Source of the DNA: Elusimicrobiota bacterium
Lineage (GTDB): Bacteria > CG03 > SLGR01 > PWQF01
Reading direction: 5' to 3'
Assembly: GCA_003557485.1 (NCBI GenBank)
Contig: PWOI01000130.1
Span: 4,938 to 68,937, forward strand
Length of the DNA: 64,000 bases
How positions within the stretch are numbered: position 1 is the first letter of the stretch; every line of letters begins with the position of its first letter. The translations under genes and the position numbers were made by a program. Positions 1-8,217 of the stretch are shown piece after piece. The notes below the pieces were generated by a model that saw nothing but the letters and a program-made list of their open reading frames with translations, did no database searches and was not told the origin of the DNA.

Positions 1-586
1 GCCGGGGCTCATTCTCAAGCTCTATATCGGATAGAGCAGTGCGGCAGCGCGGGCAGAAATTAATCATATATTCCCCCCGGTAAATCAGCCCTTCTTCAAA
101 AAGAGTTACAAATGTCTCAGTTACGGCCTTTGAACATTGCCCGTCCATCGTGAAACGCATCCTATCCCAGTCGCAGCCGCAGCCGAGCATTTTCAGCTGG
201 TTTATTATGGTGCCGCCGGATTCCTCTTTCCACTTTTCCATTCTCTCCAAAAACTTTTCTCTGCCCATTTGAGTCCGCGTCCGGCCGTCCTCTTCAAGAA
301 TCAGCCTTTCAACTACATTCTGGGTCGCTATCCCGCCGTGGTCCGTACCGGGCTGCCACATAGTGTTAAACCCGTTGATCTTGTGGAATCTTATAACAAT
401 ATCCTGAATAACATTGTTGAGGGCATGCCCCATATGCAGCGCGCCCGTTATATTTGGAGGAGGAATTACTATAGAGTAAGGTTTTCTATTGTCGGGGGCT
501 GAAGAAAAAGTCTTATTCTCCAGCCAGTATTCTGCCCATTTTTTCTCGTATTCAGCGGGATTGTTTGTCTTCGAAAGCTGTTTCAT
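1..586 (-). CDS. valS: Valyl-tRNA synthetase, N-terminal part (cut by window edge)
   Basis: About 195 N-terminal residues are visible, read from the reverse complement. They carry the class I synthetase signature PPPNITGALHMGHA (HIGH motif as HMGH), then GTDHGGIATQ and FCPRCRTALSDIE, an order typical of ValS. The enzyme charges tRNA-Val in the cytoplasm. The ATG at 586 lies 2 bases after the stop of the upstream small outer-membrane gene, so both are probably co-transcribed. The C-terminal KMSKS and anticodon-binding parts lie outside the window. IleS and LeuS are less likely because of the GTDHGGIATQ block. Confidence 0.93.
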   Translation of the reverse strand, partial: MKQLSKTNNPAEYEKKWAEYWLENKTFSSAPDNRKPYSIVIPPPNITGALHMGHALNNVIQDIVIRFHKINGFNTMWQPGTDHGGIATQNVVERLILEEDGRTRTQMGREKFLERMEKWKEESGGTIINQLKMLGCGCDWDRMRFTMDGQCSKAVTETFVTLFEEGLIYRGEYMINFCPRCRTALSDIELENEPR

Positions 587-588
587 AA

Positions 589-1047
589 CTAAAAATAGTA
601 CCTTAAACCGGTCATTGCAGTAAATTCAAAAGCTGTATCCGGGACAACGCCGACAACCGGGGCCACTTCCAGAAACGCATCCATAGGGGCCTCGGGGAAA
701 ATATAGCTTATTCCTCCGGGAAACCGTAAACCTACTGTGCTCTTGTCAGGGTCGTCGTCCCTGATCCTGACTCTTGTCCCAAACCCGTAATATAGCGGGT
801 AAGATTGCTGTCCGTTGTCTATAATGTCAAAAAAATGCTTCAGGAAATTAACAGAAAATTTAAGCTCTCCACCCCACCAAGAAAGGACAGCGTCTATTGC
901 TGTATCCTCGGCTCGCCATGTTTTAATGCTTATACCGCTCAGGTCTCCAACAGCAATGCCGGTACCGATTGTTTTTTCTCGAATGTTTCCCATAACCGGA
1001 CCGGCTGTTAAAACCAGCGCCATCAGCGCCGGGAGAATGTATCTCAT
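589..1047 (-). CDS. Small predicted outer-membrane beta-barrel protein
   Basis: 152 residues. Residues 1-20 look like a signal peptide (hydrophobic core, PVMG cleavage region). The rest alternates polar and hydrophobic residues and ends in GLRYYF, an aromatic C-terminus typical of outer-membrane barrels. I do not recognise a named family; DUF3996-like small barrels of similar size are the nearest idea. Its ATG overlaps the stop of the flavin reductase gene by one base (TAATG), so it is translationally coupled. The function is unknown. Confidence 0.7.
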   Translation of the reverse strand: MRYILPALMALVLTAGPVMGNIREKTIGTGIAVGDLSGISIKTWRAEDTAIDAVLSWWGGELKFSVNFLKHFFDIIDNGQQSYPLYYGFGTRVRIRDDDPDKSTVGLRFPGGISYIFPEAPMDAFLEVAPVVGVVPDTAFEFTAMTGLRYYF

Positions 1048-1604
1048 TATTTCTCGTTTACTTCGGGCGAAAGGATACCGAAAACCCCGCCTCCGAGATG
1101 ATGTATTGTTCTACCGCTTTCCTTTTCGGGAGAAACCCTGTCGGTAAAACCGTCTTTTGACGCGCCGGCTTTAAGAGCTTCCCCTATTATCATAGCCACG
1201 GAACCTACTTGAAATTCCCCGTCCAGGGCGCACTCTATGTAGCCGGTAAAACCTTCCGGTATAAGAGCGTCTGCTTTTTCTCCCTTTTCGGTATTTACCG
1301 GGAACTTTTTAAACTTGTTTTCATCAGCGCCGGAAACCGAACCGCAGTACCTGACAAATTCTGCGGAGGAAAGATTCGGAATACAGATTATAAATTTCCC
1401 GGTGCTTTTTATGTTTTCATATGTTTTATGGGTTTTCCCAAGTCCTATAAGAATCTTGGATGGACTCTTGCGTACAGGACAATTCCATGCCACGGGAGCT
1501 ATATCGTAAACCCCTTCCGGTGATTTTGTGGAAACCATGACCACTGGGCCGTGATTTACAAGCCGGTAAGCAATGTCTATGGGTATTTCCTTGTAAGTAC
1601 TCAT
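1047..1604 (-). CDS. Flavin reductase-like (FMN-binding split barrel) protein
   Basis: 185 residues. The N-terminal pattern (PVVMVSTKSPEGVYDIAPVAW, then KTHKTYENIKSTG) matches the flavin reductase-like domain, a split barrel that binds FMN and often accepts electrons from NAD(P)H or serves as a flavoredoxin. In anaerobes such proteins act in electron transfer or oxygen defence; the exact partner cannot be told here. A good ribosome site (AAGGAG) precedes the ATG. It heads a tight group with the downstream small barrel gene and valS. Confidence 0.82.
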   Translation of the reverse strand: MSTYKEIPIDIAYRLVNHGPVVMVSTKSPEGVYDIAPVAWNCPVRKSPSKILIGLGKTHKTYENIKSTGKFIICIPNLSSAEFVRYCGSVSGADENKFKKFPVNTEKGEKADALIPEGFTGYIECALDGEFQVGSVAMIIGEALKAGASKDGFTDRVSPEKESGRTIHHLGGGVFGILSPEVNEK

Positions 1605-1621
1605 ATTTTATAAACTCCTTT

Positions 1622-1894
1622 TTATCCGAATTTATAGTGCTTTCTTATCTTCTTTGTTATTTTCCAGGTGCAGTCCATACCTTCCGGAAAAACAACATAA
1701 TCCCCCTCACTGAATTCAACCGGTTCGCCGCTGGAAGGTTTCACTTCGGCATGGCCCTCAAGTATGTAGCAGTGCTCTTCCGATGAATAATGCCAGGGAA
1801 ATTCTGACTCTTCTTTTTCCCAGATATCCCATCTGAAAACACCCAGATCCTCCAGTTCCTGTTTTGAAGGCTTACTGATTTCTATCTGTGCCAT
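1622..1894 (-). CDS. Cupin-domain protein (Cupin_3/DUF861-like)
   Basis: 90 residues forming a single small cupin: WHYSSEEHCYILEGHAEV contains the first cupin metal motif, and FSEGDYVVFPEGMDCTWKI the second. The pattern matches the short Cupin_3 (DUF861) family, whose members bind metals or small molecules and are mostly uncharacterised. It sits 17 bases before the flavin reductase start and 9 bases after the cyclophilin stop, in one minus-strand operon. Confidence 0.8.
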   Translation of the reverse strand: MAQIEISKPSKQELEDLGVFRWDIWEKEESEFPWHYSSEEHCYILEGHAEVKPSSGEPVEFSEGDYVVFPEGMDCTWKITKKIRKHYKFG

Positions 1895-1903
1895 AAATTC
1901 ACC

Positions 1904-2572
1904 TTACTTTTCAATTATTTCAACCCGTTCCATAACAACCGGTTGAGCAGGCCTGTCACCCGGACCGGTAGGGGTACGGGCAATTTCATAAACATAATCC
2001 ATTCCCTCAGTAACTTCTCCAAATATTGTATGCCTTCCGTCTAACCATGGCGTAGGGGAAACGGTAATAAAAAACTGGCTCCCGTTTGTATTGGGACCGG
2101 CGTTTGCCATTGCAAGGATTCCTGGACGGTCGAAACTCAATCCTTCAACTATTTCGCAGTCAAACTGGTAGCCCGGCCCGCCTCGCCCTGTTCCAAGCGG
2201 GTCGCCTCCCTGGATCATAAATCCATCGATAACCCTGTGAAAAATTAATCCATCGTAGAATCTTCCTGTTGTTAATTCTCCAGTTTGAGGATCCCGGTAC
2301 TCCCTGGTTCCGGAAGCAAGTCCCGTAAAGTTTTCCACCGTCTCGGGAGTTTTGTCGGAAAACAGTTTTATAACAATTTCACCGAGTTCTTCCCCCCCAA
2401 CGGAAACTTCTATACGCGCACCTGTGACCCCGGTTTTTTCTTCTAAATGTTCTTTATCCAAAGGAGCCTCCTCTTTAATTGAGATATCTTCCTTTAATAA
2501 CGACTCATCTTTCGAACAGCCGCCAACAACCAGTATGCCCGAAAGGCATATAACCGTAATAACTTTTTTCAT
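1904..2572 (-). CDS. Cyclophilin-type peptidyl-prolyl isomerase, lipoprotein
   Basis: 222 residues. The signal peptide ends in a lipobox (LVVGGC, Cys at about residue 19), so the protein is membrane-anchored outside the cytoplasm. After an acidic linker (20-50) comes a full cyclophilin domain with [47 protein letters not shown] and [12 protein letters not shown], all strongly conserved active-site blocks. It should catalyse cis-trans isomerisation of prolyl bonds in exported proteins. It starts 2 bases after the stop of the cysteine-cluster gene, so it is probably co-transcribed. Confidence 0.93.
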   Translation of the reverse strand: MKKVITVICLSGILVVGGCSKDESLLKEDISIKEEAPLDKEHLEEKTGVTGARIEVSVGGEELGEIVIKLFSDKTPETVENFTGLASGTREYRDPQTGELTTGRFYDGLIFHRVIDGFMIQGGDPLGTGRGGPGYQFDCEIVEGLSFDRPGILAMANAGPNTNGSQFFITVSPTPWLDGRHTIFGEVTEGMDYVYEIARTPTGPGDRPAQPVVMERVEIIEK

Positions 2573-2574
2573 GC

Positions 2575-2919
2575 TTAAACCACCTCTTTCGCCACTTTTA
2601 TTCCCCTGCAGAAAGATTTTATTTTATCCAGTTGTCCGCTGTACCTGAAATTTTCATCCCAGAAGGGGAATGTCCTGCACTGGGAAGGCCTCTCCTTGTA
2701 TATAACACAACGGGAATCTTCAAGAAAAATACACGGCTTTTCGTAGTTTCCCTTCAACCTGAGGCTTCCCTGGAACCGTTCTGAATACCGCTGCAGAAAG
2801 TCTTCTTCCTTCATCCCCAGAAGCGCCGCCATAGAACGGGCCTCTCCGGAATCAATAAAAACATATCCATCCTGACAGCAGCATTGGCCGCAGGCCGTGC
2901 ATTTAAAATCTATTTTCAT
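2575..2919 (-). CDS. YkgJ-family cysteine cluster protein
   Basis: The N-terminus has the [16 protein letters not shown] block of the YkgJ (CxxCxxCC zinc or iron-binding) family, followed by [23 protein letters not shown] and a final Cys near 'FCRGIK'. Biochemical role is unknown. Two in-frame ATGs exist at 2925 and 2919. I chose 2919 because a TATTAT -10 box (2926-2931) overlaps the first ATG region and places the transcription start on the A of 2919; no Shine-Dalgarno is present, so the gene looks leaderless. Confidence 0.8.
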   Translation of the reverse strand: MKIDFKCTACGQCCCQDGYVFIDSGEARSMAALLGMKEEDFLQRYSERFQGSLRLKGNYEKPCIFLEDSRCVIYKERPSQCRTFPFWDENFRYSGQLDKIKSFCRGIKVAKEVV

Positions 2920-2925
2920 TTTCAT

Positions 2926-2953
2926 ATAATATCATTTAGAGCTTAAAAATCAA
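2926..2953 (-). promoter_or_regulatory. Promoter of the YkgJ gene (leaderless type)
   Basis: On the minus strand TTGATT (2948-2953), 16 bases, TATTAT (2926-2931). The ATG at 2919 follows six bases after the -10 box, which puts transcription start on the start codon. Confidence 0.55.
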
Positions 2954-2967
2954 CCGGAAAGAGGGAA

Positions 2968-4482
2968 TCAGTAGCTGAAGCCGCTGTCTCCTATGAATTC
3001 TCTAAGTATGGAAGTCTGCGGCACCTCGTCCGGCGCCAGGGGAAGAAAAAACTCCAGGTAGTTCAGCAGCCGGCACGCCTCATAATACTTGCCGGAACCG
3101 TCCGGCTCAATATCCTTGAGGAGTTTTTCTATCATAGGTTTCAGTACAGCCTGCTCATATATTATGGAAGAATTGAAAAAAATATTTGCCCGTTCCTGGA
3201 AAGGAAAAACATATTTTTCCTCACCGCTTCTTACTTTGGGAAACATCTTAAGCGTATCGCCGGCCTTATGGCTGCGGAACATGGAATCTCTCACTATTCT
3301 TCGCATAAGCCTGGAATCAGAAGTAAATATTCTTGAACTGTGATCTATACATAGCTGTGTCAGGGCGCTGACAAAAATCCTTACCTGGCCGCTGCATCCA
3401 GGACAATCCGTAAGCTGCGTATTAAGCCCGTGTATACCTTCAACAAGAAAAACAGTTTCCGGAACTTTCTTGATTAAGCGGCCGGATGTTCTCCGCTGTC
3501 CGGTTTTAAAATCAAAATCCGGCAGCTCCACAGCTTCCCCGGCAAGACAGGATTTCATATTACAGCGGAAAAGGTCCAAATCCATTGCCCTGATGCTTTC
3601 AAAGTCAGGTTCGCCTTCGGGAGTAAGAGGTGTCTTGTCCCGGGGCAGAAAATAATCGTCCAGGTGGATCATTTCCGGCATAAGCCCGTTGGCCCTAAGC
3701 TGTATGGCAAGCCTTTTTACAAATGTTGTTTTTCCCGAAGAAGAAGGCCCGGCTATGAAAACAAAATTGTTTCCGGGATGTTTTTCCGTTATCCCGTCAG
3801 CAATGCGTGCTATCTTTTTTTCATGAAAAGCTTCCTGTATTTTAATGAGCGTCGAGATTTCTCCGCTATCAATAGCGCTGTTGAGATCAGGCACGTGGTG
3901 TATTCCGAGTATGGCATTCCAATTTTTTGTCTCCTCATATACGCTGAAGAGTTTTTCCTGCCTGTCGGCATTTTTAGGAACAGATGAAATTTTACTTCCC
4001 GGATACTGAAGGACAAAACCGTGCCTGTACTGCATAAGCCGGAAGGAAGACAATATACCTGCGCTGGCTACGCAGTCAAGAAACATAAAATCAAAAAAAT
4101 CCCTTAGGAAGACAAGACCTATACGGGGTTTTTTAAGCCATCCGGCCGCAGCAACTTTATCGTACCTCTCTTCATTTTTGAACATCCCAATGGCTTTTTC
4201 CCGAAAGACCTTTGTAACTTTGAATTCAGCATCGCTTTTTACTATCTGGCGCATTCTTTTTTCAAGGTTTTTTACAATACCTGCAGGAAGGGGAGCGCGG
4301 CCGGCAGACTCAAAAAAGTATCCGTGCATAATAGACTGGCCCACCTGAAGTTTTAAGGTTGGATAAAGCTCCTTCTGGGCGCATTTCAGAAGAATAACAA
4401 GACTGCGACGGTAAATCTCCACACCGTGTTTTGTCCCGTAATCTGCTTCTTTTTTAAAAGCTGTTTTGAATACCGGTTTCAT
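2968..4482 (-). CDS. Nucleoside (uridine) kinase-like protein with ThrRS-type N-terminal domain
   Basis: 504 residues. The N-terminal third (LQVGQSIMHGYFFE and following) resembles the second additional domain of threonyl-tRNA synthetases. The C-terminal half is a uridine kinase/phosphoribulokinase domain with P-loop GPSSSGKTT, HLDDYFLPRD, ELPDFDFKTGQR and VFLVEGIHGLN. This fusion is known in several anaerobic bacteria, usually with a TGS domain in front; here no TGS is obvious. It probably phosphorylates a nucleoside, substrate unproven. The ATG lacks a Shine-Dalgarno and lies six bases after a TAATAT box (4489-4494), so it may be leaderless. Confidence 0.82.
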   Translation of the reverse strand: MKPVFKTAFKKEADYGTKHGVEIYRRSLVILLKCAQKELYPTLKLQVGQSIMHGYFFESAGRAPLPAGIVKNLEKRMRQIVKSDAEFKVTKVFREKAIGMFKNEERYDKVAAAGWLKKPRIGLVFLRDFFDFMFLDCVASAGILSSFRLMQYRHGFVLQYPGSKISSVPKNADRQEKLFSVYEETKNWNAILGIHHVPDLNSAIDSGEISTLIKIQEAFHEKKIARIADGITEKHPGNNFVFIAGPSSSGKTTFVKRLAIQLRANGLMPEMIHLDDYFLPRDKTPLTPEGEPDFESIRAMDLDLFRCNMKSCLAGEAVELPDFDFKTGQRRTSGRLIKKVPETVFLVEGIHGLNTQLTDCPGCSGQVRIFVSALTQLCIDHSSRIFTSDSRLMRRIVRDSMFRSHKAGDTLKMFPKVRSGEEKYVFPFQERANIFFNSSIIYEQAVLKPMIEKLLKDIEPDGSGKYYEACRLLNYLEFFLPLAPDEVPQTSILREFIGDSGFSY

Positions 4483-4555
4483 AATTACATATTACTTATT
4501 ACAGATTATTGATTTAATTTCAACTTTCAAGGTTGCAGTTTCTCTAAAAGTGTAA

Positions 4556-4584
4556 TTGCTTTTTGACAATTATTAATATATAAT
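4556..4584 (+). promoter_or_regulatory. Promoter of the RRM gene
   Basis: TTGCTT (4556-4561), 17 bases, TATAAT (4579-4584). A perfect TTGACA at 4563-4568 lies only 10 bases before the -10 box, too close to serve as its -35. An ATG at 4593 falls eight bases after the -10 box. Confidence 0.55.
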
Positions 4585-4652
4585 TTCTCCGGATGATGGA
4601 ACAGGCGGAAAAAACTGCCTGTGTCGTATTTAGTTTAACAGGAGTCATTAGA

Positions 4653-4919
4653 ATGCAAGGAAGCAAGTTGTATGTCGGAAACCTTAATTTCGACGTAAAG
4701 GAAGACCAGCTTAAAGAACTTTTTGCCTCACACGGTGAGATTAAAGACCTTATAATAATCAAGGACAAGTTCAGCGGCAGGTCAAAAGGTTTCGGGTTTG
4801 TTGAGTTTGCAAGTCCCGAGGAAGCAAAGAAAGCCGCTGATGCGCTTAACGACCAGGAGTTCGAGGGAAGAGGCCTAAGGATAGCCGAAGCCCAACCGAA
4901 AAGAGACGACAGAAGATAA
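4653..4919 (+). CDS. RRM-domain RNA-binding protein
   Basis: 88 residues from the ATG at 4653: RNP2 as KLYVGNLNF near residues 4-12 and RNP1 as KGFGFVEF near 45-52, with the usual spacing of a single RNA recognition motif. Bacterial RRM proteins of this size act as RNA chaperones, often cold-induced. I chose 4653 because AGGAG lies eight bases upstream and homologous proteins begin just before the LYVGNL strand. The frame is open back to an ATG at 4593, which could give a 20-residue extension. A strong terminator follows. Confidence 0.92.
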   Translation: MQGSKLYVGNLNFDVKEDQLKELFASHGEIKDLIIIKDKFSGRSKGFGFVEFASPEEAKKAADALNDQEFEGRGLRIAEAQPKRDDRR

Positions 4920-4941
4920 GTATAAATACACAAGTACTTAG

Positions 4942-4980
4942 ACGCCGCGCTTTACTAATACTTTAGCGCGGCGTTTTTTT
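4942..4980 (+). terminator. Rho-independent terminator after the RRM gene
   Basis: Inverted repeat ACGCCGCGCT (4942-4951) / AGCGCGGCGT (4965-4974) forms a 10-bp GC-rich stem with a 13-base loop, followed by a run of T to 4980. Confidence 0.93.
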
Positions 4981-5066
4981 ATATCTTAAATTATTTGACA
5001 AATTTTAAAATTTTTAGTAATTAAATATTACCGAAAAGTTAATATATTATTTAAGGAGCAGTTATC

Positions 5067-6254
5067 ATGACTAAAAAAATTACCGAAAGCGTACAGTGGG
5101 TGGGTAAAACCGACTGGGAACTCAGAAAATTTCATGGAAATGAATATTCAACGCACCGGGGAAGCACCTATAATTCCTATCTTGTTCGGGATGAAAAAAC
5201 AGCTCTTATTGATACTGTATGGAAACCCTTTGCCGGTGAATTTGTCAACAATCTCAAAAAAGAAATAGACCTAAAAGATATAGATTTCGTTGTAGCCAAT
5301 CACGCGGAAATTGATCACAGCGGCGCGCTTCCGGAACTTATCAGGGAAATACCGGACGTACCTGTCTACTGCACTAAAAACGGCATTGCTTCCCTGAAGG
5401 GGCATTATCATGGAGACTGGAACTTCAATCCCGTAAAAACGGGTGACCGCATCAGCCTAGGATCAAAGGAACTCATATTTGTAGAGGCCAAAATGCTCCA
5501 CTGGCCCGACAGCATGTTCTGCTATCTGACCGAAGAGAATATACTTTTTTCAAACGATGCTTTCGGTCAGCATTATGCTACCGAAGAACTTTTTAACGAC
5601 CGGGTAGATAGATGCGAACTTTACCAGGAAGCAGTTAAGTATTATGCAAATATCCTGACTCCTTTCAGCGCACTGGTTACAAGGAAAATTGACGAGCTTC
5701 TGTCTCTGAAGCTTCCCGTAGATATAATATGCCCGAGCCATGGAGTAATATGGAGAGACAATCCGCTGCAGATAGTAGAGCAGTACAAAAAATGGGCGGA
5801 CTCATATAAAGAGGACCAGGTATCTATAATTTATGATACTATGTGGAACGCTACCAAAAGAATAGCTGAGGCAGTCGCGGCAGGTATAAAAAAAACAAAT
5901 CCACAGACGCGCATAAAGCTTTTTAAAGTATCAGAATCTGACAGCAATGACGTAATCACCGAGGTATTCAAATCTAAGGCCGTTATAGCAGGTTCCCCTA
6001 CCATAAACAGGGGTATACTTACTTCAATGGCTGCGATACTTGAAGAAATAAGGGGCCTGGGTTTTAAAGGCAAAAAAGCTGCCGCTTTCGGCAGCTACGG
6101 CTGGAGCGGGGAATCTCCCGGATTAATTGATTCAAGGCTCAAGGATGCCGGTTTTCAAATGATGGGCGAGCCTTTGAAAATCTCCTGGAACCCGGACGAA
6201 TCACAGCTGCAGGAATCTTTAAAATGGGGAGAAACCCTTAAGATTAAGGATTAA
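5067..6254 (+). CDS. fprA: A-type flavoprotein (flavodiiron protein)
   Basis: 395 residues. The N-terminal metallo-beta-lactamase-like domain carries HAEIDHSG (diiron ligands of the H-x-E-x-D-H type), a later LHWPDSMFCYL and NDAFGQHYA; the C-terminal third is a flavodoxin domain (IIYDTMWNATKRIAEAV, AGSPTINRG, AFGSYGWSGES). Flavodiiron proteins reduce oxygen to water and/or nitric oxide to nitrous oxide in the cytoplasm of anaerobes, using electrons from rubredoxin. Length is normal. AAGGAG lies 8 bases before the ATG. It ends convergently with the next gene, overlapping it by four bases. Confidence 0.95.
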   Translation: MTKKITESVQWVGKTDWELRKFHGNEYSTHRGSTYNSYLVRDEKTALIDTVWKPFAGEFVNNLKKEIDLKDIDFVVANHAEIDHSGALPELIREIPDVPVYCTKNGIASLKGHYHGDWNFNPVKTGDRISLGSKELIFVEAKMLHWPDSMFCYLTEENILFSNDAFGQHYATEELFNDRVDRCELYQEAVKYYANILTPFSALVTRKIDELLSLKLPVDIICPSHGVIWRDNPLQIVEQYKKWADSYKEDQVSIIYDTMWNATKRIAEAVAAGIKKTNPQTRIKLFKVSESDSNDVITEVFKSKAVIAGSPTINRGILTSMAAILEEIRGLGFKGKKAAAFGSYGWSGESPGLIDSRLKDAGFQMMGEPLKISWNPDESQLQESLKWGETLKIKD

Positions 6255-7450
6255 TACTCCATCTGGAATCTGAGGCCCATCGATAACCCGCTGTAATTAT
6301 AGGGCAGGTAGCTTTCAAATTCCATATTGGATGACTGTGTCTGGTAAGTAAAAAACAGAGAAGTCGCAGAACTTTCCCCGGTCTGTTTCCTGAATCCCAT
6401 TGTGTTTACAAACAAGGTCCGGCGCTGGTTTTCATCTTTAATAAATTTTCCGTCACTGTCCCTGGGTTCCCTGCTTGTATAAAATCTCCAGCTTATCCGC
6501 GGAGAAAGAAAGAATGTCCAGTCCCTGCCTATATAGGTTGACATAGGCATAGTAAGAGAGGGTTCTATGTAATTAAAGAAACCCTCGTGAAAAGACATCG
6601 GCGCAGTTGAAGTAAGGAACTCAAAGTGCTGGTAGTTCTGGTTTGAGGACCGGAAAGAGATTTCAGCCCCGGGTTCTGAAACTATTCTGTCTGTAAGCAT
6701 CATAGAACGGCTTCCGTAAGCGCTTATTACAATATCCCTCTGGAGCGTATCGGAATAAAAACTGCCGTCCTTCTGCGCCTTGTCTACCGCAACTTTCTGG
6801 CGGGTATAGAATATAGGATTAAGTGAAAGCCCGAATCTTGTTCCTGATATATTTCCCGAATAGGCCAGCCTTATGCTGTGGTGGTTCTGAGTCCCCTCGG
6901 TATCGCTTGCGTCTGCACCGGCCCTGATCTCGGCAAGCAGGTCGCTGTAATTCGGAAAAGTGACATAATTATACCCTAAAGTAACTGCGGAACCTATACC
7001 CAGCAGTTTTCTCTCCATTGTTGTGCTTCCGCCGTAACGGTTAAAATTGTAAAGGCCGCTATCCCATGTTTCATTGGTCCCTGCGCGGCGGCGCTCCATC
7101 ATGACGCTGAATTGAGATTTAAGGACCATATCTCTCATATACCAGTGGTGGCGCCCCACAAAAATATGGTTAAGGTACCTTTCGCGAAACTCCCTTCCCT
7201 CCTGATGCTTGAGGCCCGGCCCCTGGTAGCTTAGCGAGTAGTAACCGATAACACTGTGATCGTCAATCGGACGGGCTATTACACCTATCTCGTTGGAAAG
7301 ATTTGCCAAAAAACCCCAGTCCCCGTCCGGAGAGAGAGAGACTCCCTGCCCCAGCTGGTAGTTATAATAAGGTGCTAGCTCCAGGGATGCAGCGGGCAGC
7401 GCTAAACATAGGCAGAAAAATAAAATTAATATTACTGTTTTTTTACTCAT
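6251..7450 (-). CDS. Predicted outer-membrane beta-barrel protein
   Basis: 399 residues from the ATG at 7450. Signal peptide with hydrophobic core (VILILFFCLCLALPAAS), then many amphipathic strands and a C-terminus ending LRFQMEY. No known family recognised. The start at 7450 follows the previous stop by 2 bases (TGA-AA-ATG); another ATG at 7471 would add seven residues and overlap the upstream gene. It is the last gene of the FecR operon, so it may form part of one surface or sensing structure with the FecR protein. Confidence 0.72.
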   Translation of the reverse strand: MSKKTVILILFFCLCLALPAASLELAPYYNYQLGQGVSLSPDGDWGFLANLSNEIGVIARPIDDHSVIGYYSLSYQGPGLKHQEGREFRERYLNHIFVGRHHWYMRDMVLKSQFSVMMERRRAGTNETWDSGLYNFNRYGGSTTMERKLLGIGSAVTLGYNYVTFPNYSDLLAEIRAGADASDTEGTQNHHSIRLAYSGNISGTRFGLSLNPIFYTRQKVAVDKAQKDGSFYSDTLQRDIVISAYGSRSMMLTDRIVSEPGAEISFRSSNQNYQHFEFLTSTAPMSFHEGFFNYIEPSLTMPMSTYIGRDWTFFLSPRISWRFYTSREPRDSDGKFIKDENQRRTLFVNTMGFRKQTGESSATSLFFTYQTQSSNMEFESYLPYNYSGLSMGLRFQMEY

Positions 7451-7452
7451 TT

Positions 7453-8217
7453 TCAGAAGTTCCATTTCCATCCTAGGAAGGGATGAACAACCAGAAGCCC
7501 TTCCGGATATATGTTGAAGCCCATTTCAAGATGTTTTCTTTTCCAGGCAATACGGGAAAAGATTTTGTTGTAATTAAAGCCATACCCCAGGTAGGCTGTT
7601 ATAGCCCTGTTTTCACCGGTAATATTTGATATGCCGGTAATGAGAATGTTGTCCTTTCTTCTAATTACCAGCTCACCAAGCGTTTCGTCATCGGTGATTT
7701 TTATTACGTCTGCTTCCGGCAAAACAATATCCAGAGAAACTACCGAATGGTGAAACCCGGCAAAAAGCGAAGTTTCATCCGAAACAGCTTTTGCAAGGGT
7801 CATACCAAAACTGTAGTTTGTCATAGAAGGTTCCGGAGCGTCATCATCCTCATCATCCATAAACGAGGGAAGCAGATCCAGCATCAGTATTCTCCCGTAA
7901 GCGCCGGTAAAGTCAACCTGCGGGACCCAGGGACTAAGGCCCCCGTCACCCAAAACTCTCACTTTAGCATTAAGGTTAAGCCAGGTAAGAGGCAATGTAG
8001 TAGGAAGGAAATTTGTCCTGAACTCCACTCTTTTATCGGCCCTACACGGGGAATAATCAACATTGTCAAGATGGAGATTATAGAAAAAATCATCCGGGTT
8101 GCTTATAAACCTAAGAGCCGTAGGGACAACCCAGGAAGGCACATCCGCACAGAGTCGGGCCGAAGCCGAAAAAACAATACATACAGCAATTAGTTTTTTT
8201 ACTGTTTTAATCATCAT
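7453..8217 (-). CDS. Predicted secreted/outer-membrane protein, middle gene of FecR operon
   Basis: 254 residues with an N-terminal signal peptide (LIAVCIVFSASARLCAD), beta-rich pattern, an acidic loop (MDDEDDDAPEP) near the middle and an aromatic end (FLGWKWNF), consistent with a small barrel. The family is not recognised. The stop of the FecR gene lies within its first codons (GATGATGATTAA), so translation is coupled; the ATG could be 8217 or 8214. An in-frame TTG at 8223 is less likely. Confidence 0.68.
   Translation of the reverse strand: MMIKTVKKLIAVCIVFSASARLCADVPSWVVPTALRFISNPDDFFYNLHLDNVDYSPCRADKRVEFRTNFLPTTLPLTWLNLNAKVRVLGDGGLSPWVPQVDFTGAYGRILMLDLLPSFMDDEDDDAPEPSMTNYSFGMTLAKAVSDETSLFAGFHHSVVSLDIVLPEADVIKITDDETLGELVIRRKDNILITGISNITGENRAITAYLGYGFNYNKIFSRIAWKRKHLEMGFNIYPEGLLVVHPFLGWKWNF

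Noticed and set aside
137-502. Plus-strand open frame of 121 residues at the left edge
   Set aside because: Antisense to a clear valS N-terminus.
805-1147. Plus-strand open frames opposite the small barrel gene
   Set aside because: No domains, no ribosome sites, and fully inside convincing minus-strand genes.
4995-5030. Promoter for the flavodiiron protein
   Set aside because: A perfect TTGACA is present at 4995-5000 but no -10 box fits at 16-18 bases.
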